A DNA stretch of 64,000 nt from Cetobacterium ceti (GTDB lineage: Bacteria; Fusobacteriota; Fusobacteriia; Fusobacteriales; Fusobacteriaceae), in NCBI RefSeq assembly GCF_900167275.1, contig NZ_FUWX01000008.1:103633-167632 (forward strand), given 5' to 3'. Position 1 is the stretch's first letter. Each line of letters opens with the position of its first letter. The translations under genes and the position numbers were made by a program. Under the pieces are notes generated by a model. The model did not search any database and was not told the DNA's origin. It saw nothing but the letters and a program-made list of their open reading frames with translations. Of this stretch, positions 16,715-26,305 are shown in pieces.

Positions 16715-17332
16715 ATGAATTATACCTTAAAGGGATTGGGCTACTCAATATTTTTTTATATGTTTACAGCAGTAGGTATTAGTTTAGTTATTGAAGCTGC
16801 AGTTGGAGTAAGTTGTTTAGATGCAATGAATTTATCCATATCAGAAATATCTAAATTTAAAATAGGAACTTTGACAATTTTTTCAAATTTTTTATTTATA
16901 ATAGGAGATATACTTATAACAAGATTTTCAAATCCTATTAAATATGTGCTTCAAGGAATATCTATTTTAGCCTTAGGAATTGTTATTAATATAATAATTT
17001 ACTATATTTTTCCCCATGTAAATATTAATAACTATAGTGTTAAATTATTTTTATATATACTAGGAACTTTAATAGCTGGAGTTTCTATCGGGGCAATTAT
17101 TAAATTAAATTTTTTATCTTTTCCAGTGGAAAATTTTTGTTTGACTATAAGTGAAAAGTATAAAATTTCCTTTGTTAAAATCAGATATTCCATTGATGTA
17201 ATAGCTTTAATTGCTTCAATTATTTTAAGTTATTCCTTTGAACTGCCTTTTTTTATAAGAGAGGGAACGATTATTGGAATGATTATGTTTTCTCCCATTG
17301 TAAATTTTACAAAAGATAAAGTGAAGTTTTAA
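16715..17332 (+). CDS. YczE/YitT-like integral membrane protein
   Basis: The 205-residue protein has about five or six membrane helices with no large soluble part. The N-terminal region GLGYSIFFYMFTAVGISLVIEAAVG, followed by LDAMNLSISEISKFKIGT, and a central GISILALGIVIN match the general pattern of the YczE family of membrane proteins of unknown function. I start it at ATG 16715, 7 bases after AGGGAG, not at the in-frame TTG one codon earlier. It stands alone and converges with the fucose operon, with only 5 bases between the stops. The upstream stretch 16459-16714 is AT-rich, holds the divergent promoters, and shows nothing else I can name. Confidence 0.7.
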   Translation: MNYTLKGLGYSIFFYMFTAVGISLVIEAAVGVSCLDAMNLSISEISKFKIGTLTIFSNFLFIIGDILITRFSNPIKYVLQGISILALGIVINIIIYYIFPHVNINNYSVKLFLYILGTLIAGVSIGAIIKLNFLSFPVENFCLTISEKYKISFVKIRYSIDVIALIASIILSYSFELPFFIREGTIIGMIMFSPIVNFTKDKVKF

Positions 17333-17337
17333 GAAAT

Positions 17338-17763
17338 TTATTTAACAACACCTTTTTTTAAAATAATATTGGCATATATTTTGCCTTCTCCCGTTGCTAT
17401 TATTCCAAAGGCTTGTTTAGCTCGGTTGTAAAAATCAAAACGATCGATTTTAGAAATCTTTCCAGAAAATTTATGTTTTTTTAAAATACCCTCATAGGAT
17501 TTCCAAATATCAGGACTACCAATGTATTCAGATCCTGTTGCCATTAGAGCAACAGGACTATCTACATATTCATCCAAAGGAAAAAGATATAAAATAGAAT
17601 CTAAAATATCACAAATATCACTAGAATCATATCTAATAACATTATTATTTAAACTTGCTCCTGGAAAATTTCCATCACCAATAACTATTTCATCTCCATG
17701 TCCCATTTCACAAAGGATTTTTAAAAGAGCTGGAGAAATATTTTTAGGAATATTTTTTAACAT
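17338..17763 (-). CDS. fucU: L-fucose mutarotase (RbsD/FucU family)
   Basis: At 141 residues it is the usual size of FucU. It has EMGHGDEIVIGDGNFPG near residues 19-35, where the His and Asp belong to the active site, and the C-terminal YNRAKQAFGIIATGE segment. It interconverts the alpha and beta anomers of L-fucose and so feeds the isomerase. It is the last gene of the fucose operon and starts 5 bases after fucI. Confidence 0.93.
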   Translation of the reverse strand: MLKNIPKNISPALLKILCEMGHGDEIVIGDGNFPGASLNNNVIRYDSSDICDILDSILYLFPLDEYVDSPVALMATGSEYIGSPDIWKSYEGILKKHKFSGKISKIDRFDFYNRAKQAFGIIATGEGKIYANIILKKGVVK

Positions 17764-17768
17764 AGTAT

Positions 17769-19559
17769 CTACCTCTTTAATTTTCCATATATAGGACCAA
17801 AGTTTTCACAAGCTCTATAATCAGCAGATTCTTTATCCAGAGTTCCAAAAGAGCTCCACACCTTAGGTCTAAATATTCTATTATCAGAAACATTGTGCAT
17901 AGCCACAGGAATTCTTAGCATAGAAGCTAAAGTTATAAATTTATCCCCCACATGACCATATGATATAGCTCCGTGATTGGCTCCCCAAGTATCCATAACT
18001 GAATGGACATCAGTGAAAGCTCCTTCTCCAGTTAAAATAGGTGCAAACCAAGTACTAGGCCAAGTGAAATTAGTTCTTCTATCTAAAATAGAATGAACAT
18101 CATTAGGAATATCTATGGCATATCCTTCAGCAATTTGTAAAACAGGACCAAGCCTCTTTATTAAATTAATTCTTGTCATGGTAATAGGCATTTCACCCTT
18201 TGTTAAAAATTGGGAAGAGAATCCTCCACCTCTAAAATAACCAAGATCAGCTTCACACCATTTTGTAGAATTTAAACATTTTGTAACTTCTTCTGGAGTG
18301 ATTTCCCAGAATTTTTTCATAAGTCTTTTTCCATCCTTCATTTGTTCTCCTGTACCATCAAGGGAGGAAGAACCAGAATTAATAAGATGAATAAGACCAT
18401 TTTCACCTTTGCCACTAAGAGTTTTCCCAGTAACTCTTTTTATAGCTTCTGGAGACCAAAAAGTTCTCACATCAGAAAAAATTTGAGCTCGGCCAGTTAA
18501 AAGATGTCCGAATAGCATAGCCACTCCATTTAAGGAATCATTTTCTGTTGCAAGGATAAAAGCTTCTCTTATTCCATTCCAATCAAATGAGGAATTTAAA
18601 ATTGCCTCAGAAAAATCACCATTAGGCATATAATCTGTCCATTGTCTTTGGCCTTGGAAACCGGCAACAATGGCATTATGACCTTCGGCTTCTTCTAGGA
18701 ATCCTTTTTTCTTAAGATTTTCATTTCCTATCATTAAATCTCTCATAATAAGAGTCATTTTAACAACAGTTTCCCAATCTTTATTTTTTTCTTCTAAAGT
18801 TTTTTGAACCTCAATATTATTACAATCTTCTCCCTCTTTACAATTCTCCTTAGTCCACTTTAATGCTTTTTCAAATTCTTCTTCATCATAAATTTTCTCA
18901 TCTATTCTTCTTTTAAGTTCAACCATATCAACATATTCATTTCTCATACCTAAATAATCTGAGAAAAAATCAGAATTTACAATAGACCCTGCAATTCCCA
19001 TGGAAACATTTCCAATGGATAAATAAGATTTTCCTTTCATTAGAGCAAGGGCTAATCCAGCTTCAATGAAATTTAATATTTTTATTTTCACATCTTCAGG
19101 AATAGTTTTATCATTACTATCTTGTACATCTTTTCCATAAATTGAAAATACAGGATCTCCAATTTGTCCATGAGCTGCTCCTGCTGCTGCTAAATAAACA
19201 GCTCCAGGTCTTTCAGTTCCATTAAATCCCCAAATTCCTTTTGGAATATTTGGGGTAGTATCAATTGTTTCAGTTCCATAACACCAACAAGGTGTAACAG
19301 TTAAAGAAACTCCTACATTATTTTTTTTAAAAGCCTCTTCACATCGAGCACTTTCAGGAACTCTTCCAATTGTTTCTTCAAAAATATAACATTGAACAGG
19401 TTCACCACTTGGATAACGTAAATTATCCTCTATAAATTTCCCAACTATTTTTGCCATATCCATAGCTTGAGTTTCAAGAGATTCACGGACACCTCTTCTT
19501 CTTCCATCTATTGTAGCCCTTATTCCAACCTTAGGTAATTCTCCATTTAATCTATTCAT
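17769..19559 (-). CDS. fucI: L-fucose isomerase
   Basis: This 596-residue protein is collinear with E. coli FucI (591). It has [19 protein letters not shown] at the N-terminus, [10 protein letters not shown], and the manganese ligands in ATEND (E339) and FSDVRTFW (D363). These sit two residues beyond the E. coli E337 and D361. A histidine in [11 protein letters not shown] near residue 530 completes the site. It converts L-fucose to L-fuculose in the cytoplasm. It lies between fucO and fucU in a single-strand operon with gaps of 5 to 15 bases. Confidence 0.97.
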   Translation of the reverse strand: MNRLNGELPKVGIRATIDGRRRGVRESLETQAMDMAKIVGKFIEDNLRYPSGEPVQCYIFEETIGRVPESARCEEAFKKNNVGVSLTVTPCWCYGTETIDTTPNIPKGIWGFNGTERPGAVYLAAAGAAHGQIGDPVFSIYGKDVQDSNDKTIPEDVKIKILNFIEAGLALALMKGKSYLSIGNVSMGIAGSIVNSDFFSDYLGMRNEYVDMVELKRRIDEKIYDEEEFEKALKWTKENCKEGEDCNNIEVQKTLEEKNKDWETVVKMTLIMRDLMIGNENLKKKGFLEEAEGHNAIVAGFQGQRQWTDYMPNGDFSEAILNSSFDWNGIREAFILATENDSLNGVAMLFGHLLTGRAQIFSDVRTFWSPEAIKRVTGKTLSGKGENGLIHLINSGSSSLDGTGEQMKDGKRLMKKFWEITPEEVTKCLNSTKWCEADLGYFRGGGFSSQFLTKGEMPITMTRINLIKRLGPVLQIAEGYAIDIPNDVHSILDRRTNFTWPSTWFAPILTGEGAFTDVHSVMDTWGANHGAISYGHVGDKFITLASMLRIPVAMHNVSDNRIFRPKVWSSFGTLDKESADYRACENFGPIYGKLKR

Positions 19560-19574
19560 ATATTAACTCCCTTA

Positions 19575-20732
19575 TTATTTATTGTATGCTTTTTTATAAA
19601 GATTTTGAATATCTTCAATGGAAACTTCCCGTGGATTTCCTCCTAAACAAATATCTTCAAAAGCTTGTTTAGAAAGTTTAGGAATATCTTCCATATTGAA
19701 ATCAGTATCTTTTAATTTTGGTATATTTATTTTGTTGCTTAATTCTTCTACGGCTAAAATAGCTTCATAGGCTTTTTCTTCAGAAGATTTATTATTTAAA
19801 TTTCTTCCAAGAGCCTTTGCAATTTTTTCAAATTTTTCATAATTTTCAGAAATATTATATTTCATAACTATAGGTAATAAAATAGCATTGGCAGTTCCGT
19901 GGGGTAAATCATATTGGGAACCTAATTGATGAGCCATAGAGTGAACTAAACCTAAACCACAATTAGAAAAAGCTAATCCAGCAATATATGAACCCCAAGC
20001 CATTTGAGATCTAGCTTCTAAATCTTCTCCATTTGCAACAGCTTTTTCTAAAGATTGTCCTATTAATTTAATAGCTTCAAGGGATAAGGTATCACTTAAT
20101 TCGTAAGCTCCCTTTGTAATGTATGCTTCTATAGCATGAGTTAAAGCATCCATACCAGTAGCTCCAGTTAAATCTTTTGGTTTCCCAACCATTAAAAGAG
20201 GATCGTTAACAGCTATAGTAGCAAGAGAATTAGGATCAACCATAACCATTTTAATTTTTCTAATTTCATCTGTAATAACATAGTTAATTGTAACTTCAGA
20301 AGCTGTACCAGCAGTGGTATTTATAGAAATAATAGGAGCACTTTTATGTTTAGATTTAAATAAACCATCATAATCGGTAATTTTACCCCCGTTGGTGGCT
20401 AAAATTCCAATAGCTTTCCCTCCATCTTGGGGGGAACCTCCACCTAGAGCAATAATATAAGTACAATTATTTTTTATATATTCATTTAATCCCTTATGGA
20501 TATTTTCCGTTGTGGGATTAGGATTTATATCAGTAAAAACACAATAATCTAGATTATTAGTTTCTAGTTCGTTTTTTAATAGCTCAAAAACTCCATTTTT
20601 ATATAAAACTTTATCTGTAACAATAAGAGCTTTTCCTAAGTTCATTTTTTTAGTTTCTAAAATAGCTTCTTTTAAACTTCCAGGACCTAAAATATTTATA
20701 GAGGGCCAATAGATTTTTCTCATTTGTAACAT
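19575..20732 (-). CDS. fucO: Lactaldehyde reductase / iron-containing alcohol dehydrogenase
   Basis: The 385-residue protein is a group III alcohol dehydrogenase: GGGSPQDGGKAIGI binds NAD, TAGTASEVT follows, and DALTHAIEAY plus LVHSMAHQLGSQYDLPHG supply the Asp and three His that hold the metal. In a fucose operon it should reduce L-lactaldehyde, made by FucA, to 1,2-propanediol, which regenerates NAD under anaerobic conditions. AGGAGG precedes the ATG at 20732 by 5 bases. A broader alcohol dehydrogenase activity is possible; the operon makes FucO the best call. Confidence 0.92.
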   Translation of the reverse strand: MLQMRKIYWPSINILGPGSLKEAILETKKMNLGKALIVTDKVLYKNGVFELLKNELETNNLDYCVFTDINPNPTTENIHKGLNEYIKNNCTYIIALGGGSPQDGGKAIGILATNGGKITDYDGLFKSKHKSAPIISINTTAGTASEVTINYVITDEIRKIKMVMVDPNSLATIAVNDPLLMVGKPKDLTGATGMDALTHAIEAYITKGAYELSDTLSLEAIKLIGQSLEKAVANGEDLEARSQMAWGSYIAGLAFSNCGLGLVHSMAHQLGSQYDLPHGTANAILLPIVMKYNISENYEKFEKIAKALGRNLNNKSSEEKAYEAILAVEELSNKINIPKLKDTDFNMEDIPKLSKQAFEDICLGGNPREVSIEDIQNLYKKAYNK

Positions 20733-20747
20733 GATAACCTCCTAAGT

Positions 20748-21692
20748 TTATTTATTAAATGGATTTAATATTTTTTGAATTTCCTTATCATTTAAATTAT
20801 CTATTGTAACTAAAACAGAACCTGTATCAATACGTTTATCCACTGGTTTTTTATTTAATACATTAACAGCAGCTTCAATGGTTTTATACCCCATCATATA
20901 TGGATTTTGAGTTACAAGACCTTTCATTACTCCATTTTTTATATATTTTATTTCATCTTCTGAACTGTCAAAACCTACAAGAACAACTTTATCTGACATT
21001 TTTTTCTCTTCAATGGCTCTAGCTGCTCCAACAGCTGCCCCTTCATTAGTTCCGAATACACCTTTTAAATCAGGATTAGCTAACATAATATCTTGAGTTA
21101 TAGCTAAGGCTTTAGATTTATCTCCATCACTAAATTGAGTATTTAAAATTTTGATTTTAGGATATTTTTTCATTTCCTCTCTAAAGCCTTTTTCTCTATC
21201 AATAGTAGTTGAAGTTCCTGCGTTATGGGCCACAATAGCTACTTTACCTTCATAATTAATTTCTTTAGCAAGGAAGGCAGCAGCTTTACCAGCAGCAGCT
21301 ACATTATCCGTTGCAACAAAACTTTTTTCTAACCCTCCACGAACATTAGAGTCAAAAGTTACAATATTTATTCCTCTATCCTTTGCCTTTTTAGCCACAG
21401 GAAAAAGGGCATTGGCATCTAAAGCAGCAAGGGCAATAATATCGACTTTTTTATTTATTCCATTTTCAACCATACCAACTTGCTTGCCAACTTCACTTTC
21501 TTTCTCAGGTCCAATGAAATTAACTTCAACCCCAGCTTTTTTTCCAGCATCCTTTGCACCTAGTTCAACAGTTTTCCAGAATTCATGTTGATATCCCTTG
21601 CTAACCATTTCAATAGTTGTAGAAAAACTAAAAGAGAATCCGCTTAAAAGTAATGAACCTAATAAAACTTTTCTTAAATAATTTTTTTTCAT
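20748..21692 (-). CDS. Sugar ABC transporter substrate-binding protein (RbsB-like), probably for L-fucose
   Basis: The 314-residue protein has a signal peptide (LRKVLLGSLLLSGFSFSFS, cleavage near residue 25) and a Peripla_BP_4 fold. It has the segments EVNFIGPEKESEVGKQVGMV, AALDANALFPVAKKAKDRGI, and VFGTNEGAAVGAARAIEE. It binds a sugar in the periplasm for the adjacent RbsC/RbsA-like proteins. Its place between fucose catabolic genes points to L-fucose (inference). This operon thus uses an ABC importer where E. coli uses the FucP symporter. Confidence 0.92.
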   Translation of the reverse strand: MKKNYLRKVLLGSLLLSGFSFSFSTTIEMVSKGYQHEFWKTVELGAKDAGKKAGVEVNFIGPEKESEVGKQVGMVENGINKKVDIIALAALDANALFPVAKKAKDRGINIVTFDSNVRGGLEKSFVATDNVAAAGKAAAFLAKEINYEGKVAIVAHNAGTSTTIDREKGFREEMKKYPKIKILNTQFSDGDKSKALAITQDIMLANPDLKGVFGTNEGAAVGAARAIEEKKMSDKVVLVGFDSSEDEIKYIKNGVMKGLVTQNPYMMGYKTIEAAVNVLNKKPVDKRIDTGSVLVTIDNLNDKEIQKILNPFNK

Positions 21693-21707
21693 TTAAAATC
21701 CTCCTAT

Positions 21708-22661
21708 TTATTTTTTTCGTTTTTGATCTACATATACAGCCAATAGTAAAACAATACCAACTACAAATTGCTGCCAGAATCCAGAAACATTCATCATATT
21801 AAGGCCATTTCTAAGAGTACTCATAATAAAGGCTCCAATAATAGTTCCAATAATATTCCCTTTACCGCCACTTAAACTAGCTCCTCCTATTACAACAGCA
21901 GCAACTGCATCAAGTTCATATCCAGCTCCCTCTGTAGGCTGGGCAGAGATTAAACGGGAAGCAAGAATAATTCCAGAAATTCCAGAAAGAAATCCACAAA
22001 AACCATAAACTGCAAGTTTTGTTTTAATAATATTTACACCGGATAATCTAGCAGCTTCTTCATTACTTCCAATAGCATAAATATCTTTACCCAAAACAGT
22101 TCGTTTAAGAATAAAATTAAATATTAATCCAAGTCCGATAAAGTATATTACTGGATTTGGAATACCCAATATAGTTCCACCGGCCAAATAAACAAAACTA
22201 TCATCAAAACTTGAAATAGGCATCCCATTAGTTAAAGCTAAAGTAAACCCTCTAAGTAACATCATCATTCCCAGTGTAGCAATAAAAGGAGGGAGAGAAG
22301 CTTTAGATATTAAAATTCCATTTAAAATTCCAACTCCAGCTCCAATAAGCACCCCTAAAATAAGAGCTAATACAAGGGGAATTCCTCTTTCCACTAATAA
22401 ACCACTGGTAACTCCTGAAAATGCAACAATTGATCCCACAGAAAGATCAATGCCTCCTGTGATAATAACAATGGTTTGTCCAATAGCTATAATTCCAATA
22501 ACTGAAGTTTGTAAAGCAATTGTTAATAAATTAGTTGTTGTTAGGAAATATTCTGAAAAAATTGAAAAGAAAATCATCATAACAATTAAACTACTTAAAG
22601 CTGCTAATTTTTCAAAAGTTTTTTTAAAATCAAAAGTAGTTTTAGAATTTGAAATTTCCAC
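21708..22661 (-). CDS. Sugar ABC transporter permease (RbsC-like)
   Basis: The 317-residue membrane protein is a standard RbsC homologue with 8-10 helices. Marks are IVIITGGIDLSVGSIVAFSGV near residue 65, the coupling region LGKDIYAIGSNEEAARLSGVN near 190, and AVAAVVIGGASLSGGKGNIIGT near 250. A single permease gene implies a homodimer, in contrast to the two-permease operon at 11544-13642. It is cotranscribed with rbsA- and rbsB-like genes, and probably carries L-fucose. Confidence 0.94.
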   Translation of the reverse strand: MEISNSKTTFDFKKTFEKLAALSSLIVMMIFFSIFSEYFLTTTNLLTIALQTSVIGIIAIGQTIVIITGGIDLSVGSIVAFSGVTSGLLVERGIPLVLALILGVLIGAGVGILNGILISKASLPPFIATLGMMMLLRGFTLALTNGMPISSFDDSFVYLAGGTILGIPNPVIYFIGLGLIFNFILKRTVLGKDIYAIGSNEEAARLSGVNIIKTKLAVYGFCGFLSGISGIILASRLISAQPTEGAGYELDAVAAVVIGGASLSGGKGNIIGTIIGAFIMSTLRNGLNMMNVSGFWQQFVVGIVLLLAVYVDQKRKK

Positions 22662-22676
22662 TAGATACCTCCTGAT

Positions 22677-24170
22677 TTATTTTTTTATTGTGGCATAGTG
22701 CATTATTTTTTCTTGATTTAAATCTTTAACATCAAATATTCCTGTCATTTCCCCCTCTCTCATAATAGCTACTCGATCACTCATTCCTAAAATTTCTGGA
22801 AGTTCAGAAGAGATCATAATAATAGAAATTCCTCGACTAACTAAATCATTCATAAGAGTATAAACTTCTTTTTTAGCACCAACATCAATTCCACGAGTAG
22901 GTTCATCAATAAGTAAAACTTTTTTATCTTCGCAAAGCCAACGGGCAATAATAACTTTTTGTTGATTTCCTCCTGATAAATTTCTTATAGTTTGATTTAA
23001 ACTAGGAGTTTTAATATTCATAGAATTTATAAATTTATTACAAATATCTTTAGATTTCATAAAATTACAAATTTTAAAATTATTAGAGTAGGAATTAGGA
23101 TTAGCAATCATAATATTATCTTCAACAGTTAAACTTAAAAGGAGGCCATCTTTTTTTCTATCTTCTGTTAAGTAAGCGATACCATTTTTTATAGCATCAG
23201 TTGGAGTTTTAATAGAAAGCAAATTATTTTCTAGAAATATTTCTCCTGAATCTATAGGGTCAGCACCAAATATTCCTCTAGCAATTTCAGTCCGTCCTGA
23301 TCCCATAAGACCAGCTATACCTAAAATTTCTCCTTTTTTTAGATTAAAGGAAATATTTTTATATTTTCCTTTTTTAGAAATATTTTTGATTTCTAAGGAT
23401 ATTTCTCCAATTTTACAATTTCTTTTTGGAAATTTATTTTCTAAACTTCTACCTACCATAAGACTAATCATTTCATCAAGGGAGGTATTTTTAAAATCTA
23501 AAGTAGAAATATATTGACCATCTCTCATAATAGTAACTCTATCAGCAATATGTTTTAGTTCTTCCATTCTATGAGAAATATAGATAATACCAACTCCTTG
23601 TTTTTTTAAATCTAGAATAACTTTAAAAAGATCATTAATTTCCTTTTCAGTTAAGGCAGCAGTAGGCTCATCCATAATTAAAATTTTACAATTTACAGAT
23701 AGAGCTTTGGCAATTTCTACCATTTGTTGTTGTGCTACACTTAAATTTTCTACAATTTCATTGGGATTAATGTTTAAATTTAATTTATTTAAAATATTTT
23801 TACAATCATAATATAATTTTTTTTCATCGATTAACCCAAATTTATTTTTAGGTAATCTAGTTACAAAAATATTTTCAGAAACTTTTAAATGGGGAAGCAG
23901 ATTAAATTCTTGATAAATAATACTAATTCCATTTTTCTCCGCTTCTTTAGGATTATTTATATGAACAAGATTACCTTCTAAAAAAATATCTCCTTGATCT
24001 TTGGTATATACTCCAGTTAAAATTTTCATAAGGGTAGATTTCCCTGCTCCATTTTCTCCTAAGATTACGTTTACCTCTCCTTTATTTAATTCCAAGTAAG
24101 CTTTTTCTAGAGCCTTTACTCCAGGAAAACTTTTTTCAATATTTTTCATTAAAAGCAGTTGATTTTCCAA
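22677..24170 (-). CDS. Sugar ABC transporter ATP-binding protein (RbsA-like), two ATPase domains
   Basis: The 497-residue protein has a first domain with Walker A GENGAGKSTLMKILTG (near residue 38), LSVAQQQMVEIAKAL and LIMDEPTAALT. The second domain has GLMGSGRTEIARGIFG, LSGGNQQKVIIARWL and LLIDEPTRGIDVGAK. This is the normal RbsA/AraG plan. It couples ATP hydrolysis to uptake through the RbsC-like permease. It starts 11 bases after the kinase gene and precedes the permease. Confidence 0.95.
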   Translation of the reverse strand: MENQLLLMKNIEKSFPGVKALEKAYLELNKGEVNVILGENGAGKSTLMKILTGVYTKDQGDIFLEGNLVHINNPKEAEKNGISIIYQEFNLLPHLKVSENIFVTRLPKNKFGLIDEKKLYYDCKNILNKLNLNINPNEIVENLSVAQQQMVEIAKALSVNCKILIMDEPTAALTEKEINDLFKVILDLKKQGVGIIYISHRMEELKHIADRVTIMRDGQYISTLDFKNTSLDEMISLMVGRSLENKFPKRNCKIGEISLEIKNISKKGKYKNISFNLKKGEILGIAGLMGSGRTEIARGIFGADPIDSGEIFLENNLLSIKTPTDAIKNGIAYLTEDRKKDGLLLSLTVEDNIMIANPNSYSNNFKICNFMKSKDICNKFINSMNIKTPSLNQTIRNLSGGNQQKVIIARWLCEDKKVLLIDEPTRGIDVGAKKEVYTLMNDLVSRGISIIMISSELPEILGMSDRVAIMREGEMTGIFDVKDLNQEKIMHYATIKK

Positions 24171-24180
24171 TGAATCCTCC

Positions 24181-25506
24181 TTATAAAATATATTTAAATT
24201 GTTCTAGGGCATTTCCAGTTGCAGAAGCTTCAACAGGACCAATTTCTATAGGTAAATTCAAATATTTTTTAATGGTTTCAATTAAGAAGTTATCTTGATT
24301 TCCCCCACCTAAGAGCAAAAGAGTTTCTATTTTTTTCTTGGATAAATCTTCAATAAGTTCTAAAGATTGTTTATATTGATACCCAAGACTATTATAAGCA
24401 AGGGCTAAAATATCATTTTTACTAGTTAATTTTATAGAATACTTATTAAAATATTCAGAAACTATTAATCCCTCCATACTTATTGGATTTATAAATTTTT
24501 CATTTATATTTATTTCTCCAGTTATAGAAGATAAAGAAGCCATAGTTTCAAAATCTTTAAATTCAATATTCCATTCTCTTTTTAATCTTTGTAAAATATG
24601 TGTTCCTAAAACCATAGACATAAATCGAATATTTCCATTGATAGATCCTTCATTTACAATGGATTTTTTAATACCACTTGAATCTGTTATGGGATAATTA
24701 TTTTCAATTCCTAAAAGAGACCAGGTGCCATTTATTAAAAATCCCCAATTATTTTTTAGTTCCCCCCCAATAACACCACAAGCAGAATCATGTCCTGGAA
24801 TAAGAATAACATCAATGGATTTATTTAAATTAAGTTCTTTTAGAATTTCTTTTTTTAAAGGCCAAGAGATATTTTTAGGAAAAGTAATCTCTTTTTTTAT
24901 AGAGTTAGGAAAGTTTAAACTGGCGAATATTTTTTTAGACCACGTTTTTTCCTTGGCATCTAAAAGTCCAGAAGTGGATGCAATAGTATATTCCCAATAT
25001 TTTTTCCCTGTTAAATAATAAAAAAATAAATTAGGCATAAATAAAAATTCCTTAGCATCTTTTTCTAAAATTTTATTTTTATTTATGTCCATGTAAATTT
25101 GATAAATAGAATTAAATGGGAAATGGCCATTTCCACAGATACTATAGTGATCTTCAAATGAAATTTTTTCATGAACTTCTTGAATGATATTCTCAGGAAT
25201 ATTTGACCTATAGGAACGGGGATTTCCTATTAGGTCTCCATTAGAATTAAGCCATCCATAATCACAACCCCAAGTATCAATACCAATAGACTTAATATTA
25301 GGATCAATTTCTAAAGCTATTTTTATCCCTTTTTTTATTTCTTTTAAGAGATAAAAAAAATCCCAGTAAATATCTTTATTTTTTTCAATTGTATTTGTAG
25401 AAAAACGATGAACTTCTTCTAAAATTAATTTATTATTTATATATTTACCAATTATGGCTCGACCACTAGAAGCGCCTAAATCAAAGCAAAGGACAGATTT
25501 AACCAT
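24181..25506 (-). CDS. FGGY sugar kinase of the rhamnulokinase (RhaB) family, acting as L-fuculokinase by context
   Basis: The 441-residue protein has the phosphate-1 motif CFDLGASSGRAIIGKY of RhaB-type kinases, SIGIDTWGCDYGWL near residue 70, IPGHDSACGVIGG and the adenosine-binding LLLLGGGNQDNFL near the C-terminus. By sequence it is nearest to rhamnulokinase, not E. coli FucK. But fucI and fucA flank it and no rhaA or rhaD is present, so L-fuculose is the likely substrate. The start is set at 25506, 6 bases after AGGAGG; a longer frame would overlap fucA. Confidence 0.85.
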   Translation of the reverse strand: MVKSVLCFDLGASSGRAIIGKYINNKLILEEVHRFSTNTIEKNKDIYWDFFYLLKEIKKGIKIALEIDPNIKSIGIDTWGCDYGWLNSNGDLIGNPRSYRSNIPENIIQEVHEKISFEDHYSICGNGHFPFNSIYQIYMDINKNKILEKDAKEFLFMPNLFFYYLTGKKYWEYTIASTSGLLDAKEKTWSKKIFASLNFPNSIKKEITFPKNISWPLKKEILKELNLNKSIDVILIPGHDSACGVIGGELKNNWGFLINGTWSLLGIENNYPITDSSGIKKSIVNEGSINGNIRFMSMVLGTHILQRLKREWNIEFKDFETMASLSSITGEININEKFINPISMEGLIVSEYFNKYSIKLTSKNDILALAYNSLGYQYKQSLELIEDLSKKKIETLLLLGGGNQDNFLIETIKKYLNLPIEIGPVEASATGNALEQFKYIL

Positions 25507-25516
25507 CTTTCTCCTC

Positions 25517-26158
25517 CTATTTATTTCCATAATTTTTAAATCTTTCAATCATATTGAAAATTTCATATTTGTCTAAAATAATAGGTTCTCCTATGGATTT
25601 GGATAAAATATATAAATTAGCTATATACTCAACTTGGGAAAGAATATTATAAGCACTTTCAATATTTTCTCCAACAGTTGTTATTCCATGATTAGCAAGT
25701 AAACAAGCTTTACCATCGCCCATAGTTTTAAAACAATTATCTCCTAACTCTTTAGTTCCATAACTTGCATAGGGAGCACAAGGGACTTCAAAATTTCCAG
25801 TTAAAGCTATCATATAATCAATAGCAGGAAGAGGTTTTTGTAAACAGGCAATAGCTGTAGAATATTTTGTATGGCCATGAATAACAGAATTGATTTCTTT
25901 TCTATTTCTATAAAAAATAAGGTGCATTTCAAGTTCGCTACTAGGAGCTTTACCTTCAATTAAATTTCCATTTAAATCCACTATAGAAATATCTTGTGGA
26001 GTTAAAAGATCATATGGAATTCCTGTAGGTGAAATGGCTACAAGTTGTTTTTCTTTATTAAATATAGATATATTTCCAGCAGTTCCATTTGTTAAATTAT
26101 CATTTAGCATTTTTAAAGAAAATGTAATAATTTGTTTTCTTTCCTTTTCTAATATCAT
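25517..26158 (-). CDS. fucA: L-fuculose-1-phosphate aldolase (class II aldolase/adducin family)
   Basis: This 213-residue protein matches FucA in size (215 in E. coli). SSELEMH carries the catalytic E75, HGHTKYS gives zinc ligands H94 and H96, and LANHGIT gives H157; all sit two residues beyond the E. coli positions. It splits L-fuculose 1-phosphate into dihydroxyacetone phosphate and L-lactaldehyde. It is the first gene of the operon, facing the LacI regulator across a 147-base gap with a 22-bp palindrome. Confidence 0.95.
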   Translation of the reverse strand: MILEKERKQIITFSLKMLNDNLTNGTAGNISIFNKEKQLVAISPTGIPYDLLTPQDISIVDLNGNLIEGKAPSSELEMHLIFYRNRKEINSVIHGHTKYSTAIACLQKPLPAIDYMIALTGNFEVPCAPYASYGTKELGDNCFKTMGDGKACLLANHGITTVGENIESAYNILSQVEYIANLYILSKSIGEPIILDKYEIFNMIERFKNYGNK

Positions 26159-26243
26159 AATATCCTCCTAGAGTACCTTTTTAATAGAAATATACTTTAT
26201 TTTTTCTTTAAAGGAAGAAGATTTATTAGATATTTTTCTGTTT

Positions 26244-26265
26244 TTTACGCAAAATTTTGCGTAAA
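26244..26265. promoter_or_regulatory. 22-bp perfect palindrome, probable operator of the fucose operon
   Basis: TTTACGCAAAA is followed at once by its exact complement TTTTGCGTAAA. It lies midway between fucA and the divergent LacI-type gene, where a dimeric LacI repressor would act. TTGCGT on each strand can serve as a -35 about 17 bases before AT-rich -10-like sequence. No T run follows on either strand in the position of a terminator for a nearby gene. Confidence 0.7.
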
Positions 26266-26305
26266 TATTTTGTTTTTTTTATGAACATAAAGTATTATTG
26301 TAATA

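Noticed and set aside
26244-26265. Palindrome as a terminator
   Set aside because: It lies between divergent gene starts, has no G/C-rich stem and no transcript that needs ending; an operator is the better reading.
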